Shown: positions 7,179 to 10,675 of the stretch, one piece after another | How the letters are laid out: each line of letters begins with the position of its first letter | Position numbering within the stretch: position 1 is the stretch's first letter | Assembly (NCBI GenBank): GCA_964394625.1 | Contig: CAYMYK010000099.1 | Location: 1 to 10,675 of the forward strand | Reading direction: 5' to 3' | Source of the DNA: JAUVYV01 sp964394625 | Lineage (GTDB): Bacteria; Planctomycetota; Phycisphaerae; Sedimentisphaerales; Anaerobacaceae | Length of the DNA: 10,675 nucleotides | Made by a program: the position numbers and the translations under genes | The notes under the pieces: generated by a model | Told to the model about the DNA's origin: nothing | Seen by the model: only the letters and a program-made list of their open reading frames with translations | The model's database searches: none

Positions 7179-7899
7179 GAGCAGAATAGGGCTTCAAAAG
7201 GAAGTGTCGCGAATATTTACCGGTGTCCAGGTCCCCAAAGCCGATAAGAAACAGCAGGCCAACGAAACAGGGCCGAGACCGGCTCGATACATTCCGCCAA
7301 AGCCGATTCCGCCGGGCCCGGCAGCCGTTACAGGCCCGCAGCCACAGCGACCTGCGCCGGCTCCCGTGCCGAAGCGAATCGAAGTTGACTCGGGCCGCGG
7401 GGCCCTGGGACAAATACCCTTCTTAAAGACCTTGGAGCGTATAAAAGATAAACTGCTTGCTTCGAAGGGCGGTGTTAACCCGAAAAGGCAAAAGGTGATG
7501 ATGTTGTTGGTGCCGGTGCTGTTTGTGATACTTATCGTCGTTTTTTCGCGGGCCTTGCGCTCCGGGCAAAACTCCGTGCCAAAAGCCGGCACATTCAAGC
7601 CCTCCGCTGCTGTGGCAAAGGCCGGGGCCGAGCTCAACTGGGAAGTTCCGCCTCTTTATCCGGCCACTCTGCGTGACCCTATGCAGTTTTACGCCGTGCG
7701 CTCGGCCAAACAGAATGAGTCGGACTTAGTGGTTGTAAAGGCAATTGTTTATAGCGAAGACAAGCCGTCCGCTGTAATCAACGAAGAGGTGGTATTTGAA
7801 GGCGACCAGATTCAGGGCGCAACGATTGTGAAAATCAGTCCCGACTCTGTCGAGTTCGAGAAGGATGCTAAAAAGTGGACACAGAAAGTTGAGCGTTAA
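7171..7899 (+). CDS. GspC/PilP-like single-pass linker protein
   Basis: A 242-residue protein in three parts. The cytoplasmic N-terminus (1-108) is basic, with a proline-rich linker at about 34-68 (for example YIPPKPIPPGP). A single transmembrane helix spans about 109-125. The periplasmic C-terminus holds an LRDPMQ motif (157-162) and a small beta domain at about 185-240. In that domain VVVKAIVY, AVINEEVVFEGD and VKISPDSVEFEKD follow the pattern of GspC homology-region and PilP domains, which bind the secretin N0 domain. It therefore probably replaces PilP, although PilP is usually a lipoprotein and this is a bitopic membrane protein like GspC. AGGGAGG at 7158-7164 lies 6 bases before ATG 7171. 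The ATG at 7144 would add nine residues and lacks this support. ATGGCTAA overlaps the ATPase stop. The secretin gene follows after 53 bases. Confidence 0.75.
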   Translation: MAKSRIGLQKEVSRIFTGVQVPKADKKQQANETGPRPARYIPPKPIPPGPAAVTGPQPQRPAPAPVPKRIEVDSGRGALGQIPFLKTLERIKDKLLASKGGVNPKRQKVMMLLVPVLFVILIVVFSRALRSGQNSVPKAGTFKPSAAVAKAGAELNWEVPPLYPATLRDPMQFYAVRSAKQNESDLVVVKAIVYSEDKPSAVINEEVVFEGDQIQGATIVKISPDSVEFEKDAKKWTQKVER

Positions 7900-7952
7900 A
7901 AGGATTAGAAACAGAAGATAATGTCAAACACTAAATTTAGAAAGGAACAGTT

Positions 7953-9428
7953 ATGAAAAGGTCCAAGAGGTTGAAAGCAGTAGGTTTCCTGGCGGTTCTT
8001 GCGTTGTTTATATCGGCCTGCGCTGTCGCCGTCGCCCAGGAAGCCCAGGATGAATCGGGCAAAGTGGAGGTTATGACCGGCCTCGAGCAGCGCATGCAAA
8101 AGAGAATCAGCGTTGACTTCAGAGAAACCCCCATAGATGATGTCATCAGGATTATGGCAGAGCAGGCGGATGTCGATGTCGTCAAAAGCCCGAAAGTTAT
8201 CGGTACCGTTACTGCCAAACTCACAAACGTCCCGCTGGAAGAGGCCCTGAAAAATATCCTCGCCGCTCAGGGCTATGACTACGTCGCGAGTAAAAATATG
8301 ATTCGCGTCTCTCCGGTCGGCGAGCTTACACAGGAGGCCGAAAAACTCGTCAGTAAGATTTACCGTATTACCTATGCCGACATCGACCAGGTCGAAAAAT
8401 CGCTGACGAAGTTCATCTCCCAGCGCGGCTCAATATCATCGAATCCCGGCACCAGCAACGTTATCGTTACCGATTCCGAGAGCAAGATAAAGGCAATCGA
8501 CACCTTCGTTGAGGAAATCGACCGCATAACACCGCAAATTCTTGTCGAGGCCCGCATCTACGATATAAAGAGCCAGGACAAGCTCGACCTCGGCGTCGAA
8601 TGGAACGCGGGCAAAAATACGACATTCGACCCGAGCGCTACAACACACTACCCGCCCGGGTCATTAGGTGTTAATCCGACCGGTGAAATTAACCCATTCT
8701 CCAGCGGTGTGTTCACCGGTGCAACCAGCAAGAGTGCCGGCACAACCGGCGCTCTGCGCTTTGGCTGGCTCAAGGACAGTATGGATATCGATTTTCTTTT
8801 GAAGGCCCAGAAGAACCTTATAAATGCAAAGCTCCTTGCCAACCCGAGAATACTGGTCCTCGACAATGAAAGCGCCCAGATAAAAATCATTTCCGAGGTC
8901 CCGTACATAGAGCTTACCCAGACCTCCGGGGGCGGTAGCATCGGCTCGACGGAATTCAGGGAAATTGGTGTTACGCTTGCGGTTACGCCGCACGTTACAC
9001 GCGACCGGATGGTACGGCTGAAACTGCAGCCCGAATTCAGCGTCGAGACCGGGACAGTTAACGTAATTGCTACCGGAGGGTCGAGTTCGTATCCTCAGCC
9101 GATTGTTGACAAGCGTGAAGCCAACACCACACTGCTCGTGGAAAGCGGAAAGACAGTCGTCCTTGGCGGACTGCGCAAAAAGGAGACGACAAAGCAAATC
9201 AACAAAATCCCGCTTCTTGGCGATATTCCTTTGATTTGTTATCTGTTCAGATTCGAGGGTGAATCTACCGTAAATAGTGAGCTGGTTGTCTTCGTAACGC
9301 CCTGGATAGTTGATGAGCCGGTGCTGACGGAAAAAGAGATGAATCAGTACCAGGTAACCGACTTCGAGGGACCTAAAGCAGGTCTAACTAGGGCGGAGAA
9401 AAAGCCCGACAAAGAGCTGGAGCAGTAG
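7953..9428 (+). CDS. pilQ: Outer-membrane secretin, PilQ/GspD family
   Basis: A 491-residue secretin. A signal sequence occupies about residues 1-28, with FISAC ending at Cys23 (a possible lipobox) and AVA-Q further on as an alternative peptidase site. An N0/STN-type domain follows at about 51-118 (ISVDFRETPIDDVIRIMAEQ). Next is one N1/NolW-type repeat at about 134-192 (IYRITYADIDQVEKSL, TSNVIVTDSES), then the secretin barrel domain at about 195-453. The barrel contains QILVEARIYD, LANPRILVLDNESAQI, VTPHV, GKTVVLGGL and IPLLGDIPLICYLF. There are no AMIN domains as in many PilQ proteins and no N2/N3 series as in GspD, so it is a compact secretin. A hydrophilic tail of about 38 residues follows. 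AAAGGA at 7941-7946 lies 6 bases before the ATG. Its place after pilMNO and the GspC/PilP-like gene supports PilQ, but GspD cannot be excluded. Confidence 0.93.
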   Translation: MKRSKRLKAVGFLAVLALFISACAVAVAQEAQDESGKVEVMTGLEQRMQKRISVDFRETPIDDVIRIMAEQADVDVVKSPKVIGTVTAKLTNVPLEEALKNILAAQGYDYVASKNMIRVSPVGELTQEAEKLVSKIYRITYADIDQVEKSLTKFISQRGSISSNPGTSNVIVTDSESKIKAIDTFVEEIDRITPQILVEARIYDIKSQDKLDLGVEWNAGKNTTFDPSATTHYPPGSLGVNPTGEINPFSSGVFTGATSKSAGTTGALRFGWLKDSMDIDFLLKAQKNLINAKLLANPRILVLDNESAQIKIISEVPYIELTQTSGGGSIGSTEFREIGVTLAVTPHVTRDRMVRLKLQPEFSVETGTVNVIATGGSSSYPQPIVDKREANTTLLVESGKTVVLGGLRKKETTKQINKIPLLGDIPLICYLFRFEGESTVNSELVVFVTPWIVDEPVLTEKEMNQYQVTDFEGPKAGLTRAEKKPDKELEQ

Positions 9429-9464
9429 GCAGCTTACTGAACGGCCGTAACCTTGGCAGTAATT

Positions 9465-9501
9465 AAGTCCCGGTGTCTGAGGGAGGCATCGGGGCTTTTT
9501 T
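9465..9501 (+). terminator. Intrinsic terminator after the secretin gene
   Basis: AGTCCCGGTG (9466-9475) pairs with CATCGGGGCT (9487-9496), with two G-T pairs. The stem can extend inward by about three pairs around a GAGGG loop. A run of six T (9496-9501) follows directly. It lies 37 bases after the secretin stop and marks the end of the pilM-secretin operon. Confidence 0.88.
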
Positions 9502-9528
9502 ATTGCAGACACGCAGAGGTCGCTTATA

Positions 9529-10446
9529 ATGAGCAGAGAAATGGGTGAAATCAACTGTACACGGCGGGATTTGATGAAGGCGGCAGCGGCTTCGCTTACG
9601 TCGGCGGCGCTGTCACGAGCCGCTTATGCTGCGGAGAATGCCGTGAAGACAAAGCCCGCAGCCGGCGAGAAGCTGTTTCTGCTGCGGTATGATACCGAGA
9701 CCTGGCAGCCTGAGCAGATGAAGGGCTTTCTGGAAAAGGTCGTTGAGGTGCACCGAAAGCACGAGATTCCCGCGACGTTCTTCTGCAAGGGTGCGACACT
9801 GGAGCTGATGGAGGAGCGGTTCAAGGTATTCAATGAGCAGGTAAAGGGCGATGTGCTGTTCGATATTCAGGACCACAGCTATTCGCACATCGGGCTGGGT
9901 TATCAGCGAGGCAAGCCGGTCGAAGTGCTCAGGGCCGATTACGAGAAGTCTTTCGCGGTGCACGAGCGTATTTTTGGTGTGCGCCCCGTGGGTATCAGCA
10001 TGTGCGGGACCAGCGGCAAAGATGGGCCCAGTGTGCACGGCTTTGATGCGACGGAGAAGTCCAGGGCGGAGCTGAACATGGTTGCGTCTCTCGGCGTAAG
10101 GATGATTAATGCGTTCCTTACGGGAGTGAACGAATCCACAGCTTTTATCAATTACGGCACACTCGGACATCCTGAGATAATGGGTTTTCCCAGCGCATAC
10201 GGCGACACCGGCTGGATGTGGAGGCGGGAGTTCGGCGACCCGATGGAGTATATCCTGGGGCAGATAAAAACGCGGGCGAATCGCGGCGAGCATATACCTT
10301 TGATGCTTCACGACTGGGTGGCGTATCTGCATTCGCCGGATAAGGAATTGACACACGTCAAGAGGATTGTCGATACTGCCCGCAAGCTGGGATACAAGCT
10401 CGTTACCCATATTGCCTGCCTTCGGGACAGAGAGTTATGGGCGTAA
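9529..10446 (+). CDS. Tat-exported polysaccharide-deacetylase-like protein
   Basis: A 305-residue protein. The N-terminus has a twin-arginine motif, TRRDLMK (11-17), an Ala/Ser-rich region and a likely cut after AYA (32-34), so it is probably exported folded by the Tat system. The rest follows the NodB/CE4 pattern. YDTE (54-57) is motif 1, ATFFCKG (82-88) is the next strand, HSYSH (116-120) supplies the two metal-binding His, and VRPVGIS (151-157) is motif 3. PLMLHDW (257-263) is the final L.xHD motif. CE4 enzymes remove N-acetyl groups from sugar polymers using a divalent metal. Motif 1 is not the usual TFDDG: Asp55-Thr-Glu57 resembles the D-x-D/E form seen in some subfamilies, so the substrate may not be chitin or peptidoglycan. 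AGAGGT (9515-9520) lies 8 bases before ATG 9529. ATG 9541 is a possible alternative start. The gene stands alone after the terminator. Confidence 0.85.
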   Translation: MSREMGEINCTRRDLMKAAAASLTSAALSRAAYAAENAVKTKPAAGEKLFLLRYDTETWQPEQMKGFLEKVVEVHRKHEIPATFFCKGATLELMEERFKVFNEQVKGDVLFDIQDHSYSHIGLGYQRGKPVEVLRADYEKSFAVHERIFGVRPVGISMCGTSGKDGPSVHGFDATEKSRAELNMVASLGVRMINAFLTGVNESTAFINYGTLGHPEIMGFPSAYGDTGWMWRREFGDPMEYILGQIKTRANRGEHIPLMLHDWVAYLHSPDKELTHVKRIVDTARKLGYKLVTHIACLRDRELWA

Positions 10447-10466
10447 GCTGCAAGTGAGAAAGGGCT

Positions 10467-10494
10467 TTGAGGGGGCAATGGAGGCGGCTATAAT
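10467..10494 (+). promoter_or_regulatory. Likely promoter of uvrC
   Basis: TTGAGG (10467-10472) and a perfect TATAAT (10489-10494) are separated by 16 bases. A start about 7 bases past the -10 box would fall near 10501, only about 3 bases before the uvrC ATG. If this promoter is used, the message is nearly leaderless. The perfect -10 is the main support and the -35 matches only 4 of 6. Confidence 0.4.
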
Positions 10495-10528
10495 GGGGGG
10501 AGTATGGGCGGTGAAAGAGACAGATTAG
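10493..10528 (+). CDS. Possible 11-codon overlapping leader ORF before uvrC
   Basis: ATG 10493 opens an 11-codon frame (MGGVWAVKETD) ending at TAG 10526-10528, which overlaps the first codons of uvrC in another frame. It has GGAGG (10480-10484) 8 bases upstream, which is well placed for this ATG and too far (19 bases) for the uvrC ATG. It could be a leader peptide whose translation delivers ribosomes to uvrC, or a coincidence in G-rich DNA. If the TATAAT at 10489 is the real -10 box, this ATG would not be in the message. Confidence 0.15.
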   Translation: MGGVWAVKETD

Positions 10529-10675
10529 AGGCCCTGCGGCGGCGAATAAAGGCCTTTCCAGCCGGCCCGGGGCTGTACTTTATGAAGGCGGCGGGCGAGA
10601 AAGTCCTTTACATCGGTAAGGCGAAGAACCTGCGCAGCCGGGTTGCAAGCTACTTTCAGCCCGGAAGTAACCTGG
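10504..10675 (+). CDS. uvrC: UvrABC excinuclease subunit C, N-terminal part (cut by window end)
   Basis: The first 57 residues are visible. They match the GIY-YIG nuclease domain of UvrC: PGLYFM (22-27, GLY in place of GIY), VLYIGKAKNLRSRVASYF (34-51) with the YIG at 36-38 and the conserved Lys/Arg residues after it. UvrC cuts the damaged strand on both sides of a lesion in nucleotide excision repair. This domain makes the 3' incision. The rest, including the UVR and RNase H-like domains, lies outside the window. An in-frame TGA at 10468 limits the start. ATG 10504 is the only ATG in frame before the domain. GGGGAG sits only one base ahead of it, too close for a normal Shine-Dalgarno sequence. 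Confidence 0.93.
   Translation, partial: MGGERDRLEALRRRIKAFPAGPGLYFMKAAGEKVLYIGKAKNLRSRVASYFQPGSNL

Noticed and set aside
9613..10410. 265-codon open frame on the minus strand inside the deacetylase gene
   Set aside because: The plus strand encodes all CE4 motifs and a Tat signal. The antisense translation shows no family features and is a by-product of codon use.

Overview
The window reads as chromosomal DNA from a Gram-negative-type bacterium (it encodes an outer-membrane secretin) of moderate GC content. Nothing in it fixes the taxonomy. A split type IV pilus/type II secretion locus with an embedded ParA/MinD-type ATPase and PilX-like proteins carrying a beta-helix suggests a deep-branching phylum, with Planctomycetota (Phycisphaerae-like) as my best guess; that is inference. 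All confident genes lie on the + strand. I see no insertion sequence, phage gene, CRISPR array, tRNA or rRNA.

Region 1 (1-3287) holds the pilin-side genes. The last codons of an upstream gene are followed by a minor prepilin with a textbook cleavage site, then two tandem paralogues. Each paralogue has a PilX-like N-terminal membrane helix and a C-terminal domain of short repeats that looks like a beta-helix. Region 2 (3288-3775) is 488 bases of noncoding DNA with several small hairpins. It separates the pilin genes from the assembly genes.

Region 3 (3776-9428) is an assembly operon: pilM, pilN, pilO, a ParA/MinD-type ATPase with a long acidic tail, a single-pass protein resembling GspC/PilP, and a compact PilQ/GspD secretin. 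Spacing is tight (1 nt between pilM and pilN, 11 nt between pilN and pilO, 8 nt overlap between the ATPase and the GspC/PilP-like gene). A strong intrinsic terminator at 9465-9501 closes the unit. By family knowledge, PilM-PilN-PilO form the cytoplasmic and inner-membrane alignment complex, the GspC/PilP-like protein links it to the secretin, and the secretin is the outer-membrane pore. The ATPase plausibly positions the machine or controls its number. No assembly ATPase (PilB/GspE), platform protein (PilC/GspF) or prepilin peptidase is in the window.

Region 4 (9529-10675) is unrelated housekeeping or accessory content: a Tat-exported polysaccharide-deacetylase-like protein, then the 5' end of uvrC. 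uvrC has a TATAAT box very close to its start codon and no well-spaced ribosome binding site.
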